A stretch of DNA of 64,000 nt from Alphaproteobacteria bacterium (GCA_024742275.1 JANSYS010000012.1:59359-123358), one strand, 5' to 3'; shown: positions 37,409 through 47,075, numbered from the stretch's first letter. Notes: generated from the sequence alone by a model not told the origin. Numbers and translations: made by a program.

Positions 37409-38236
37409 TCAGCGCGATCTCCGTCGGGATCCAGCATCGCCCAGGGTGATACCGCTCTCCGCTTCGACCCCGGTGATGTGCGCCATCAGCGTGCCGAAAT
37501 CGGTTTCGACCTTCAGGCCCACCGGCAGCGCGGGACCGTTCTCAAGAGGGCGCGCGACATACACGACACGCTCGCGCGCGGTCTTCGCGTACTTGTTGGG
37601 ATCTTTGCGTTGCCCGCCCAGCATCGCGTACTCGACGCCGCAGCGCATCGCTTCGCCGCTGAAGATCGAGTAGTCGGTGGCGGGCAGCGCCTCTGTACCG
37701 CGGTCTGTGATCCGCAGATCGTACCGTCGACGGCCATCGTAGACGGCGAACTCACCCTCGCATCGACCGGACCGGGCAACGGCCCGCGACACCTGCGCGA
37801 TGACGGTCAGGGGGTCAACGGTCCCCTGTTCCGACCCTGCCGGAACCTCCGTCACTTCCTCCGGGTCCGGCGCGGGCTCGACCTCTGCCGTGACCACCTG
37901 TCCTTCAGGACCATATTCGATCACGACGGACCGCTGCCTGTCGCCCCGCCAGCCGCGATTGACGTGCAGATCCGGCACGGCCCGATCGCCGAAAAAACTA
38001 CCTGCCGATCGGCTGATACCGTGCCAGCCGAAGAGCAGATCCAAAATGCCACGGGTCTCGGCCCGCGTAGTCAATTCGTACGTGTCGGCGGCCGGCACGA
38101 ATTCGGACTCCGCACTAAGGACGTGCAGACCGCCGAAATAGACCTCGTAGGTGGCTTTGACCGGTCCGGTTGCAGCCATGGCCGGCCAGGCGGCTAGGCA
38201 TGGCAGGATCGAAAGCGACAGCAGGGCGGCTCGCAT
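37409..38236 (-). CDS. Exported DUF3108 domain protein
   Basis: 275 residues from ATG 38236, with AAGGAGGAG eight bases upstream; a GTG at 38239 is an alternative. A clear Sec signal peptide (LLSLSILPCLAAWPAMAA). The mature protein is beta-rich with TYEVYFGGLHVLSAES near its start, GWHGISRSAGSF, and the YDGRRRYDLRI segment characteristic of DUF3108. Likely periplasmic. Family function is not established. It is convergent to the SDR gene. Confidence 0.8.
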   Translation of the reverse strand: MRAALLSLSILPCLAAWPAMAATGPVKATYEVYFGGLHVLSAESEFVPAADTYELTTRAETRGILDLLFGWHGISRSAGSFFGDRAVPDLHVNRGWRGDRQRSVVIEYGPEGQVVTAEVEPAPDPEEVTEVPAGSEQGTVDPLTVIAQVSRAVARSGRCEGEFAVYDGRRRYDLRITDRGTEALPATDYSIFSGEAMRCGVEYAMLGGQRKDPNKYAKTARERVVYVARPLENGPALPVGLKVETDFGTLMAHITGVEAESGITLGDAGSRRRSR

Positions 38237-38397
38237 CACGGGCTCCTCCTTGGCAGCCGCCAACGGAAGGCGGCCGAACTGCGTAGCGCCGAGGCAAGAC
38301 GCCCCGGCACGCGCTCAACGCATGGATTCGATAGATCGGTCGCCGGACGCGCGCGTCAATGGTTGCGCCGGCGAAGGGAGTAACGTCGGACCGAGGA

Positions 38398-39228
38398 TCA
38401 GTCGCCGGCGGAGACGGCGCGATCGGATTGCTCGGGCCCGGCGATGAAGAACCGTCCTTCGCCCCGCAGGTACTTCTCGCAGCGCTCAACCGGTACATCG
38501 GGCTCCGTTACCATGAGAACCATGTCGGTACGATCTGGGATGTGGGGCCGGAACCAGCGGATGTGCTCGTAAACGTCCGGTTCACCGAGCCGCTTCTGGG
38601 CGACCTGCTTGCGGGCCCAGGACTCGACGATGGAGAAGGTGATCAATCGGCCCCACCACGCCGCGCCGAGAAAGCGGGCGGCGAACGGCATGATGTAGCT
38701 GGCGTTCGAGCCCGCCTTACGCAGGTCCGGGCGAACCCAGAAGCAGCCGACCCAGATCGCCTTATCGTCAACTGACATCGCGTAGTCGTTGGCCGGGCCG
38801 TCGATGGTCAGGCGCTCTCCCCTGGCCATCTGTTCGACCGGATTGGCGTAGAAGAGCGCCAGGGTCGCGAGATGATCCGCCATCGTCGTCACCCCAAAAC
38901 GGTACAGGCGGCATCCGTTCGTAGCGGCGACGTTGCCCTCTGCGTCCCGCAAGACGAGGCCGAAGACATCGCCCGGTCTGGACGGTTTCATTTTCGGATC
39001 GAAGGCGTTCGGGACGAACTTTCCGACGGACCTGACGATATCCGTGAACGTCTCGACGTCGGTAACCACGTCGAGGGTGAACCCGTGCCTGTCCAGATCG
39101 CTCTGCAGTGCCATGGCGGCCTGGCTCATGACGTCCCGAGAGGTCTCGTGATCGGGATGAATGGCATCGATGGCGCGCAGAAATGGGTAGGTCGACGGCG
39201 CGTTCGTCGGGCTGGCGTAGCTGTACAT
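38398..39228 (-). CDS. Protein of unknown function, acetyltransferase-like
   Basis: 276 residues from ATG 39228, preferred over 39243 because AGAGGTG lies just before it. I do not recognise a named family. The central part (PGDVFGLVLRDAEGNVAATNGCRLY ... WVGCFWVRPDLRKAGSN) has the strand-helix rhythm of GNAT enzymes but no clear acetyl-CoA loop. The C-terminus has IVESWARKQVAQKRLGEPDVYEHIRWF. No signal peptide or membrane segment. It lies 93 bases downstream of another unknown gene on the same strand. Confidence 0.7.
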   Translation of the reverse strand: MYSYASPTNAPSTYPFLRAIDAIHPDHETSRDVMSQAAMALQSDLDRHGFTLDVVTDVETFTDIVRSVGKFVPNAFDPKMKPSRPGDVFGLVLRDAEGNVAATNGCRLYRFGVTTMADHLATLALFYANPVEQMARGERLTIDGPANDYAMSVDDKAIWVGCFWVRPDLRKAGSNASYIMPFAARFLGAAWWGRLITFSIVESWARKQVAQKRLGEPDVYEHIRWFRPHIPDRTDMVLMVTEPDVPVERCEKYLRGEGRFFIAGPEQSDRAVSAGD

Positions 39229-39321
39229 GGGACACCTCTGCATCCTATGGAGGAGAAGAAGGGATGTTAGTTCTCTTTTGGGCCGAACGGATAGAAACGA
39301 AGTCGCCGAGGGCTGGTGCGC

Positions 39322-40215
39322 TCAACTGGCCAGCCGGCTGGCGTCGACCGGGGACAGCCGGTGAGTGACCACGAGCACGGCGTCGTTGGGCTGCTGCGAG
39401 GTCAGCGGCAGGGTCAGTCGATCCCATGCCAAATCGGCGATGACGCCGTTCGAGGACAGCACGGGGTCTTCCCATGTTTCGACAGTTGCACGCCCCGTAT
39501 CCATGACGTGCCGGGCGGAGAGTTCCACGGCCGAACCGAGGGCGCGATCCGGTACGACCTCGCCCACAGGCGCGCCGAGGAACCGGCCCCAGGAATCGCG
39601 CGACCAGAGCGTTGTGAGCGATGGTGTGTAGGTTCCGAAGACCACTCTTCCGAATGTGTTCTTGCTGAGAATCTTTACGGTGCACCCGGATTTCGCGGTG
39701 GCCAGCAGGGCGCGAACGCTCGGATCGTCCACAGGGAGGCTCTCCCGGGTGGTGTTCCAACGATCGATCAGCGCGTTGACGGCGTCGACCCCGAAGCTCG
39801 ACGCCCTTTCGAGAGAACACTGTCTGACTTGAAGGGTCTCCGGCACAGCCGCGGGCTTGCCGAACTCGAGAATTCTGTCGAGGAAGGCGATGATGCCCTC
39901 TGGTGCCGTATCCGTGACAGATATCCAGTCCCGCCCGGTAAACGCCGAGATCTTCACCAGCCAGGGACGCTCCGCGTCGGCATGCATGTCCTGCATCCAG
40001 GCGACGAAGCGCTCGACGGCCTCCGTCCGAACAGAACGGGGGTCGAGGGAAACCTCGTAAGTCTGACCGAAGAAATTGATACGGATCCAGCCGAGCGTGT
40101 GCAGAACGAAATGGGCGATCGGATCGTTGATTTTACCGAACAGGTCCAGCGGTGTGGCGTCGCGCCCGTCGTCGCCGATCCAGCGTGTTCTGACTTCGAT
40201 CATCGAAAACGTCAT
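39322..40215 (-). CDS. Protein of unknown function
   Basis: 297 residues, no signal or membrane helix. The C-terminal ~120 residues (LTTLWSRDSWGRFLGAPVGEVV ... ARHVMDTGRATVETWEDPVL) have the layout of a PAS-type sensor fold, but this is only an impression. The N-terminal half (IAHFVLHTLGWIRINFFGQTYEVSLDP) is not recognised. ATG codons at 40215 and 40203 are both possible starts. It probably forms a unit with the next unknown gene downstream. Confidence 0.65.
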   Translation of the reverse strand: MTFSMIEVRTRWIGDDGRDATPLDLFGKINDPIAHFVLHTLGWIRINFFGQTYEVSLDPRSVRTEAVERFVAWMQDMHADAERPWLVKISAFTGRDWISVTDTAPEGIIAFLDRILEFGKPAAVPETLQVRQCSLERASSFGVDAVNALIDRWNTTRESLPVDDPSVRALLATAKSGCTVKILSKNTFGRVVFGTYTPSLTTLWSRDSWGRFLGAPVGEVVPDRALGSAVELSARHVMDTGRATVETWEDPVLSSNGVIADLAWDRLTLPLTSQQPNDAVLVVTHRLSPVDASRLAS

Positions 40216-40381
40216 GGCGAACGCGTCCCAAATTCCGCCGCCAGGTCGGTTCTCCGGTAGCGCCGCCGCGCCGCTGAGCGCCGATCAGGGGCTCCAGTCG
40301 AGGCGTAGTGTACCGGTCGAGGGCTCGAGAAGCCACAATGGATCTGCACCTGTGATGCCGATTATATGCGTATTCAGTGGT

Positions 40382-41302
40382 TTACTGTCGTTCAGCCGGA
40401 TCTGTCGCTTGTTCTTCCTGTTCTACGGCAGCGATGGTCCGGCCGTCCCGGCGCACCCAGAGGGCGGCTGCGATGATCAAGATCGCGCCAAGAATGGTTT
40501 CGCCTTCCGGGATATCGCCGAACAGCCAAAATCCGAGTGCCGCAGCGTAGATCAGCCGGGTGTACTCGAGTGGCGAGAGAGCGGACGCTTCTGCCGTCCG
40601 GTGGGCCAGGATCATCGTCCATTGGGAGGCGCCCATCAGCAGGCAGAGCGCCACAATCAGCGCCCATTGCTCGACGCTCGGCGTCAGCCAACCAGAGATA
40701 CCGGGCACGGCGACCACAGCCAGCACGATCACGGACTGCCAGATCATCATTGTGGACGTCCGTTCGACCTGCGCCAGCTTCCGGACCACGAGCATTGTGC
40801 CGGCGGTCAGGAAGGCGGCCAGAACGGCGAGCAGCGACATCGGGTCGACCATGGAGCGTGCGTCGGGCGCGAGGACGACCGCCACGCCGACGAAGCCAAG
40901 AGCCATTGCACCCCAGCGCGCGGCGGTAACCCTTTCGCGCAGCAGCAAGCCGCCGAGCAGGACCACGAAGAAGACCTTGGTGAAGTTGAGGGTGGTCGAT
41001 TCAGACAGCGGCAGATGGACGACGGCGGTAAAGCCGACCAGCATTGCGCTGGCTGAGAGCAGGCCGCGAAACAGGTTGAGCCCCGGGCGCTGAGCCCGCA
41101 AAACGTCGCCTCCCGACTGCAGGATCACCGGCACCAGGATGAGGATCACGCCGAGTTGGCGCAGTAGCAGGATTTGCGTCGTCGGCAGTGTCTGGCCGAG
41201 CCACTTGAACACCGCGAGCATCACCGCGAACAGAAAGGCGGAAAACAGGTACCAGGCGGCGGGAGAGGCCGTTGGAACTCGGAAGTCGGATGCCGTCGCC
41301 AA
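40382..41302 (-). CDS. EamA/DMT-family transporter
   Basis: 306 residues with about ten membrane helices in two homologous halves (EamA repeats), beginning AAWYLFSAFLFAVMLAVFKWL. The TLNFTKVFFVVLLGGLLLRE segment in the first half is typical of this drug/metabolite transporter group. A TTG at 41302 is the likely start because the first helix begins within 15 residues of it. It is an inner membrane exporter of small metabolites, substrate unknown. The C-terminal tail is charged and cytoplasmic. Confidence 0.88.
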   Translation of the reverse strand: MATASDFRVPTASPAAWYLFSAFLFAVMLAVFKWLGQTLPTTQILLLRQLGVILILVPVILQSGGDVLRAQRPGLNLFRGLLSASAMLVGFTAVVHLPLSESTTLNFTKVFFVVLLGGLLLRERVTAARWGAMALGFVGVAVVLAPDARSMVDPMSLLAVLAAFLTAGTMLVVRKLAQVERTSTMMIWQSVIVLAVVAVPGISGWLTPSVEQWALIVALCLLMGASQWTMILAHRTAEASALSPLEYTRLIYAAALGFWLFGDIPEGETILGAILIIAAALWVRRDGRTIAAVEQEEQATDPAERQ

Positions 41303-41686
41303 TGGCTCGATTGCTCCGGTTGCCGTCCCCGCTCTGCCGTCGCGTGCGGGTGAGCGTCAACGGTGGCGAACACCGTACGATTTTGCAACCGTGAAACTGC
41401 TGTCCCTAAGGTGGCGAGCGTCATGGTTCCAGTGGCTTTGGGTCATCTGCTTCTTGGTGATGCGTTGCCTGCCGGGTGATCGGGATTGATCGTTCGCATC
41501 TCGATGTCGATCGATCCGTCGAAGGAGAGACGGTCCGGAGCGATTACCGTCGAGCGTCTGTTCTCCAGCCTGTCGATCTAGAGACAGACTGACCGACCAT
41601 GTCGGATCGCGTAGAGGCTCAACATGGTCGAGGGGGTCCTGGTCGGATGCGGGCCGGAGGACACGTGTCGGCCGGCCCGCAGTTCC
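41303..41686. other. Intergenic region without a supported gene
   Basis: About 380 bases between the EamA transporter and the monooxygenase gene. Short open frames exist on both strands but none has a credible start, composition or recognisable product. Confidence 0.5.
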
Positions 41687-41998
41687 TCAGTTGCCTTCCA
41701 GCACGACTTCGAATCCTTCGAACTGCGGGTGGCCAAGATACAGTGCTTTCCGGCTGCCCGCCCCGGCATGCGCCCGGCGGAACGCTTCGGACTTGGTCCA
41801 GTCCTCGAACGCCGCGCGGTCTTTCCAGATGGTGTGCGACGCGAACAGGGTGTGGTCCTCCGCCTCCGGCCCACGGAGCAGATGGAACTCGACGAAACCG
41901 GCGACCTTATCCAACTGGCTGTCCCGCTCGGCCCATACCTGCTCGAACTCTTCTTCGGAGCCTTTCGCCACCTGAAACCGGTTCATTGCGATGAACAT
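41687..41998 (-). CDS. IsdG/HmoA-type heme-degrading monooxygenase
   Basis: 103 residues from ATG 41998, chosen because AAGGAG lies seven bases upstream; an earlier in-frame ATG at 42022 lacks this. A ferredoxin-like antibiotic biosynthesis monooxygenase domain. Asn6, Trp67 and His77 fall at the positions of the Asn-Trp-His triad that defines the heme-degrading IsdG/IsdI branch (MFIAMNRF; AFEDWTKS; AFRRAHAG). It would open heme to release iron in the cytoplasm. It is divergent from the heme receptor and shares its Fur-box-bearing promoter region, which supports the assignment. Confidence 0.8.
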   Translation of the reverse strand: MFIAMNRFQVAKGSEEEFEQVWAERDSQLDKVAGFVEFHLLRGPEAEDHTLFASHTIWKDRAAFEDWTKSEAFRRAHAGAGSRKALYLGHPQFEGFEVVLEGN

Positions 41999-42048
41999 TC
42001 CGTACTCCTTCCATGGGGTCATTTCTCAGGTTCCGAGGCTGCATTATC

Positions 42049-42101
42049 GCAAGTGAGGATCATTTTCAACGCTATTGCTTTTGCGAGTCATTCTTAATAA
42101 G
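42049..42101. promoter_or_regulatory. Two tandem Fur-box-like sites between monooxygenase and heme receptor
   Basis: Two matches to the Fur pattern lie about 30 bases apart: 42049-42072 with core GTGAGGATCATTTTCAAC and 42080-42101 with core TTGCGAGTCATTCTTAATA. Both resemble the GAATCATTCTCA form of Fur boxes. They sit in the divergent promoter region and should repress both genes when iron is plentiful. Confidence 0.6.
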
Positions 42102-42158
42102 TTCCCGGTCACCGGTGAACGATCATCCGGATTGAGTTTCGAATCATAGGGGGTTGGA

Positions 42159-44285
42159 GTGGTTATCAGGAACCGTTTGAGCCGTGCCGGAGTGGCGGCC
42201 TTGATCGCTGCCATGAGCGGTCCTGCGGGCGTCGCGCTTGCGCAGACACCAAGCGAGTCAGAGTCGTCGGAAGCCGCGCGCGTTGAACTGGGGCCGATCT
42301 CCGTCTCGGCCACCCGCAGCCCGATCTCCGCCATGCGGTATCCCGGTATGGTCACCGTCATCGACCGGGAGCAGATCGATATAAAGGACCCTGACACGCT
42401 GGAAGACATGTTTCGCTCGGTCCCGGGCGTGCAGTTCGAGGGTGGGCCGCGCCGTACCGGACAGGTTCCAACGATCCGAGGCTATGAGGGCGAGAACGTC
42501 CAGATCCGCATCGACGGCGCCCGTCAGAACTTCGTGTCGGGTCACAACGGGCGCGTCTTCGTCGATCCCGCGTTGCTGGCCGGCGGCGAGGTTCTTCGGG
42601 GGGCGGCGTCCTCGCTCTACGGCAGCGGCGCAATGGGCGGGCTGATCGCGCTGCGGACGCTCTCCGCCGATGACCTGCTCCAGGGGGACGAAACCATCGC
42701 CGGCCGCGCCAAGCTCGGCTATCAGGACGTCAATCAGGAGTTCACCGAGAGCCTCGTGATCGGCGGTCGCCCGATGGAAGGGGTCGGCCTTCTCGGCGGC
42801 ATCGTCAAACGGGACTCCGACGATATCGAGCTTGGAAACGGTACCACGCTGGTTTCCGACGACGACATCCTTTCCGGTCTCGCGAAGGCCGACGTCGACT
42901 TTTCGCCAGGCTTGTCGGCGTCGTTCTCCTACCTTGGGTTCAAGAACGATGCGCGCGAGCCGTCGAACGGCCAACTCGCGAACACCGCGGCGGATTCCGA
43001 CATCACCGACAAGGACATCCGGAGCGACACGGTTCGGGCCCAGGTGCTTTACGCGCCGCTCGGCCAGAACTGGCTCGATCTGGACGGGTCGGTCTATTTC
43101 ACGAATGCGCAGGTCGACCAGACCTACGAGACCTCTGGCCGCGTGGTCGAACAGGACGTCGATACCTACGGGCTGTTCCTGGACAACCGTAGCCGGTTCG
43201 CGCTGGCCGAACAGACGTCGTTGACCCTGACATACGGTCTCGAGGCCGCCAAGGATGAACAGACCGGCACGGACTCCTCGGCGTCGGACGGCACCCGGCC
43301 GGGCGTTCCGAACGCGAACGCCGAGTTCGCCGGGGCGTTCTTCCAGGGCAGCTTCGAAATCCGCGACGTCGTCCCGGGGACCCTCACCGTGATACCGGGT
43401 GTGCGCTACGACAGTTTCTCAGCGGATTCCGAGATCGACGACAGCACCAGCGACGACGAAATCTCGCCAAAGATCGCCGTATCGTACGAGCCGGTCCGTG
43501 GTCTCGTCGGCTTCGCCAGCTACGGTCGCGCCTTCCGAGCGCCGTCGATCAACGAGCTCTACAACGAGGGCACCCACTTCTCCATCCCGTTGTCCAACGG
43601 TCAGACGGCGGTCAACAGCTTCATACCGAACCCGAACCTGAAGCCCGAAGTGTCCGATACGCTGGAATTCGGTCTCGGGTACGAGCGCAGCAACACGCTT
43701 ATGAAGAACGACGAGTTCAGGATCAAAGGCGCCTACTTCCATGCCGACGTCAAAGACCTGATCGATATCTCCGTGAACGGGGGCGGCCCGTCGAGAGGGT
43801 GCTTCATACCGCCGTATAGCGGCTGCAACGCCGGAACCACGGATACCGTCAACGTGCCCGACGCGGAGCTGGAAGGCTACGAGCTGGAAGCCTCCTATGA
43901 TGCGCACCGGTTCTACGTTACCGCCGGTTTCTCCTCGATCGACGGCGAGAACACCCGGACCGGCGAATCCCTGGGTGTGCTGACCCCGGACCGCCTGAGC
44001 ACGGACATCGGACTGCGGCTGCATGAGATCGACACGGTTATCGGCGTCGAGGGAGAATTCGCCTCGGGCTTCGACAAGGTGGACGACGCAAGCGAAGAGC
44101 GTGGCGGCTACTCCGTGTTCGACGTCTACCTGCAGTGGGCGCCCAGCGAGCAGGTTCTGAGCGGCCTGACGGTCAATCTCGGGATCGACAACCTGTTCGA
44201 CCGCGACTACGAGCGCGTCTTCGCGGGCGTCTCGGAGCCGGGCCGCAACGTCAAGGGGGCGATCGCCTATCGACTGGCATTCTGA
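42159..44285 (+). CDS. TonB-dependent heme/hemoglobin receptor
   Basis: 708 residues from GTG 42159. Signal peptide (about 1-28, ending GVALAQ). The plug domain carries DTLEDMFRSVPGVQFEGGP and TIRGYEGENVQIRIDGARQ. The 22-strand barrel shows the FRAP and NPNL boxes of heme receptors (GRAFRAPSINELYNEG; PNPNLKPE) and ends in YRLAF with terminal Phe. Outer-membrane uptake of heme or heme protein powered by TonB. Followed 11 bases later by hmuT, and preceded by Fur-box-like sites. Confidence 0.93.
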   Translation: MVIRNRLSRAGVAALIAAMSGPAGVALAQTPSESESSEAARVELGPISVSATRSPISAMRYPGMVTVIDREQIDIKDPDTLEDMFRSVPGVQFEGGPRRTGQVPTIRGYEGENVQIRIDGARQNFVSGHNGRVFVDPALLAGGEVLRGAASSLYGSGAMGGLIALRTLSADDLLQGDETIAGRAKLGYQDVNQEFTESLVIGGRPMEGVGLLGGIVKRDSDDIELGNGTTLVSDDDILSGLAKADVDFSPGLSASFSYLGFKNDAREPSNGQLANTAADSDITDKDIRSDTVRAQVLYAPLGQNWLDLDGSVYFTNAQVDQTYETSGRVVEQDVDTYGLFLDNRSRFALAEQTSLTLTYGLEAAKDEQTGTDSSASDGTRPGVPNANAEFAGAFFQGSFEIRDVVPGTLTVIPGVRYDSFSADSEIDDSTSDDEISPKIAVSYEPVRGLVGFASYGRAFRAPSINELYNEGTHFSIPLSNGQTAVNSFIPNPNLKPEVSDTLEFGLGYERSNTLMKNDEFRIKGAYFHADVKDLIDISVNGGGPSRGCFIPPYSGCNAGTTDTVNVPDAELEGYELEASYDAHRFYVTAGFSSIDGENTRTGESLGVLTPDRLSTDIGLRLHEIDTVIGVEGEFASGFDKVDDASEERGGYSVFDVYLQWAPSEQVLSGLTVNLGIDNLFDRDYERVFAGVSEPGRNVKGAIAYRLAF

Positions 44286-44296
44286 GGGCGGAGCGG

Positions 44297-45175
44297 ATGC
44301 CTAGTCTTCCGAGATCCGTGCTTGTTCTGCTGCTGACGGCATTCATCTTGCCGTCAGCAGGGACCCAGAGCCGGGCCGAGCCGACGCGCGTGCTGTCGGT
44401 CGGCGGTTCCATCACCGAGATCGTCTATCTGCTGGGCGAGGAGGAACGGCTGGTGGCGGTGGATTCCACCAGCCTCTATCCACCCGCCGCCCGAGATTTA
44501 CCCAATGTCGGATATCTTCGCCGCCTGGCGGTGGAGCCGATCCTGGCGCTGGCCCCCGATCTGATCATCGCGGATGGCGATGCCGGGCCGGAGCCCGTCA
44601 TCGAGCAGTTGGAAGCGGCAGGCGTCGCCTTGGTGCGGACGGACAGCACCATGGACATCCCTGGAGTCGGACGCAAGATCCGGGCGGTCGCCAGCGCTCT
44701 CGGCCGTGCCGAGGACGGGGCGCGGTTGGCCGACGAGATAACCGATCGGGCCGAGTTTCTCTCGGCTGAGGCTCGGAAACGGGTGGATCCGCCCCGCGTG
44801 CTCTTCCTGCTCAGCGTGGGAAAGGGGGCGCCTCTCGCCGCCGGTCGCGAGACGGCGGCGGCCGGCATCATTGAAGCTGCCGGCGGTGTGAACGCGATTT
44901 CCGGATACGAAGGCTACAAGCCGCTGTCTCCCGAGGCGGCCGTGCTCGCGGATCCCGAAATCGTTCTCGTGCCGGAGCGGACGCTGGAACAGATGGGCGG
45001 CGTTGAGGCCATTCTTGAACGCCCCGAGATCGCGCCGACCCGCGCGGCGCGGAATGGGCGGCTCGTCAGCGTCGACGGGCTTCTGGTCTTCGGCTTCGGG
45101 CCGCGCATCGCCGAAGCGGTGGAACTTCTGTCGACAGCTTTCCATCCGGGCGCGGCGGCGGCCAACGCACAATGA
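44297..45175 (+). CDS. hmuT: Hemin ABC transporter periplasmic binding protein
   Basis: 292 residues from ATG 44297. Signal peptide to about residue 27 (VLVLLLTAFILPSAGTQSRA). Cluster A-II/class III binding protein of the BtuF/HmuT type: VLSVGGSITEIVYLLGEEERLVAVD, NVGYLRRLAVEPILALAPDLIIAD. It passes heme from the receptor to HmuU. Its stop overlaps the permease start by four bases (ATGA). Confidence 0.92.
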   Translation: MPSLPRSVLVLLLTAFILPSAGTQSRAEPTRVLSVGGSITEIVYLLGEEERLVAVDSTSLYPPAARDLPNVGYLRRLAVEPILALAPDLIIADGDAGPEPVIEQLEAAGVALVRTDSTMDIPGVGRKIRAVASALGRAEDGARLADEITDRAEFLSAEARKRVDPPRVLFLLSVGKGAPLAAGRETAAAGIIEAAGGVNAISGYEGYKPLSPEAAVLADPEIVLVPERTLEQMGGVEAILERPEIAPTRAARNGRLVSVDGLLVFGFGPRIAEAVELLSTAFHPGAAAANAQ

Positions 45176-46281
45176 CGCTTGGTCCGGCGATCACGGCGAC
45201 TAGGCCGGGGCTGCGCGCCCGGCTGGGGGCTATGCCTCCGCGCGAGCGGCGCGCGGCGGCGATTGTGGCGGGGTGCTTCGGCTTTCTGATCCTGGCCTTG
45301 TTCCTGGCGTTGGGCATCGGCGCGGTTCCAATTCCACCGGAGGTCGTCGGTCGTCTCGTTCTCGATGCGCTCGGCGCCGACATCACGTGGGAGACCGAAA
45401 CGCGCGACGCGCTGGTGTTCTGGTCGATCCGGGTTCCGAGGGTGGTGGCCGGTTGCCTCGTCGGCGCGTCGCTGGCTTTGGCGGGCGCGACGATGCAGGG
45501 CATTTTCCGAAACCCGCTCGCTGATCCGGCGCTGATTGGTGTTTCCAGCGGAGCCGCGCTCGGCGCCGTGTCCGTGATCGTGGTCGGCGGCGGTCTTATC
45601 GGCACGCTGCCGCCGGAAACCCGGGCCTTCGCCTTGCCTGTGGCGGCATTGGCCGGCGGGTTGCTCGCGACGTTGATCGTCTACCGTCTCGGCAGTGTCG
45701 GGGGACAGGTCGTTGCTGCCACGACTCTGTTGGCTGGGGTGGCGATTTCGGCCATCGCCCAGGCGGGCATTGGCTTCCTGGTTTTCCTGAGCGACGAGCA
45801 GGAACTCCGCGACCTGTCCTTCTGGACCCTTGGCAGCGTCGCCGGGCTGAACTGGTCGCTGCTGATGCCGGCTGCCGTTCTGATGGCCGTTCCCATCGTG
45901 CTGCTGCCGCGGCTGGCCGGGCCTCTCAACGCCATGCTCCTGGGAGAACGGGAGAGTCTGCACATGGGACACGACCCCCAACGCATCAAACGGTTGGCGA
46001 TCGGTCTGAGCGCCATCGCCGTTGGGGGCGCGGTATCGATTTCCGGCGTGATCGGATTTGTCGGACTCGTTGTGCCCCACATCGTTCGACTGCTGGCCGG
46101 GCCGGATCACCGTTGGCTTCTCCCGGGCACGGCGCTTCTTGGCGCAGCTCTGTTCCTGCTCGCCGACCTGCTGTCCCGAATGATCGTGCTGCCGGCCGAG
46201 CTTCCGATCGGCGTGGTGACGGCTCTCGTCGGCGGGCCGTTCTTCATCTGGCTGCTCGTGCGCCGCCGGGACTGGGGGTGA
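45172..46281 (+). CDS. hmuU: Hemin ABC transporter permease
   Basis: 369 residues, FecCD family with about ten membrane helices. Key segments: RVPRVVAGCLVGASLALAGATMQ near the N-terminus, NPLADPALIGVSSGAALGAV, and the coupling region GVIGFVGLVVPHIVRLLAGPDHR contacting the ATPase. The N-terminus has a longer than usual cytoplasmic lead (MPPRERRAAA). It forms the heme channel of the inner membrane with HmuV and is translationally coupled to hmuT. Confidence 0.93.
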   Translation: MTLGPAITATRPGLRARLGAMPPRERRAAAIVAGCFGFLILALFLALGIGAVPIPPEVVGRLVLDALGADITWETETRDALVFWSIRVPRVVAGCLVGASLALAGATMQGIFRNPLADPALIGVSSGAALGAVSVIVVGGGLIGTLPPETRAFALPVAALAGGLLATLIVYRLGSVGGQVVAATTLLAGVAISAIAQAGIGFLVFLSDEQELRDLSFWTLGSVAGLNWSLLMPAAVLMAVPIVLLPRLAGPLNAMLLGERESLHMGHDPQRIKRLAIGLSAIAVGGAVSISGVIGFVGLVVPHIVRLLAGPDHRWLLPGTALLGAALFLLADLLSRMIVLPAELPIGVVTALVGGPFFIWLLVRRRDWG

Positions 46282-46283
46282 CC

Positions 46284-47075
46284 ATGCTGCTTCAGGTGCG
46301 GCAACTCAGAATGCGCTACGGCACGACCGAGGTTCTGTCGGGCGTGGACTTCGCCATGAAGCCAGGCGAATTGGTCGCCGTGGTCGGGCCGAATGGGACC
46401 GGCAAGTCGACGCTTCTCGCTGCGATTTCCGGCGAGGTTCCGTGTGCCGGCGGCTCGATCCTGCTCCAGACGCAGCCGGTCGCCAACTACACGCCGCGCG
46501 AGTTGGCGTTGCGACGAACGGTCCTGCCGCAATCGACCTCGCTGCTGTTTCACTTCACCGCCTATGAGGTGGTTCAACTCGGTCTGCATTGCGCCCGCGA
46601 TGCCGGGGCCGCGGTCGACGTTCCGGCACTTGTCATGGCTGCTTTGGAGCAAGTGGGCGTCGCCCATCTCCGCGACCGCTATGTGCCCACCCTGTCGGGT
46701 GGCGAACGCCAGCGCGTTCATCTCGCCCGGTGCCTCGTTCAGATGCAGGCCAGCCCGCGGCTCGGCCCGAAGCTGCTGATGCTGGACGAGCCGACGGCGA
46801 GTCTGGATCCCGCTCACCAGCATCGGGTCATGGAGATCGCCCGGGACTTCACCCGGTCCGGCAATGCGGTGATCGCCGTGGTCCACGATCTGAACCTGGC
46901 GGCATCCTATGCCGATCGTCTTCTCGTACTGAACGGCGGCGGCGTGGCCTATGACGGTCCGGTTCAGAGTGGCCTGACCGCGGCGCTGCTTGCCGATGTT
47001 TTCCGGTTGGACGTCGATATTCTGGCGCACCCGAGGACAGGGCGGCCGGTCATCCTCCAAACAGGCGTCCTCTGA
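46284..47075 (+). CDS. hmuV: Hemin ABC transporter ATP-binding protein
   Basis: 263 residues from ATG 46284, two bases after the hmuU stop. Walker A GPNGTGKSTLL, signature LSGGERQRVHLAR, Walker B LLMLDEPTASLD, and the switch His in VVHDLNLAASYADR. Energises heme import. Last gene of the receptor-hmuTUV operon, convergent to the fur unit. Confidence 0.95.
   Translation: MLLQVRQLRMRYGTTEVLSGVDFAMKPGELVAVVGPNGTGKSTLLAAISGEVPCAGGSILLQTQPVANYTPRELALRRTVLPQSTSLLFHFTAYEVVQLGLHCARDAGAAVDVPALVMAALEQVGVAHLRDRYVPTLSGGERQRVHLARCLVQMQASPRLGPKLLMLDEPTASLDPAHQHRVMEIARDFTRSGNAVIAVVHDLNLAASYADRLLVLNGGGVAYDGPVQSGLTAALLADVFRLDVDILAHPRTGRPVILQTGVL

Noticed and set aside
41139..41489. Open frames in the gap right of the EamA gene
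   Set aside because: No ribosome site, no recognisable product, and partial overlap with the transporter gene.
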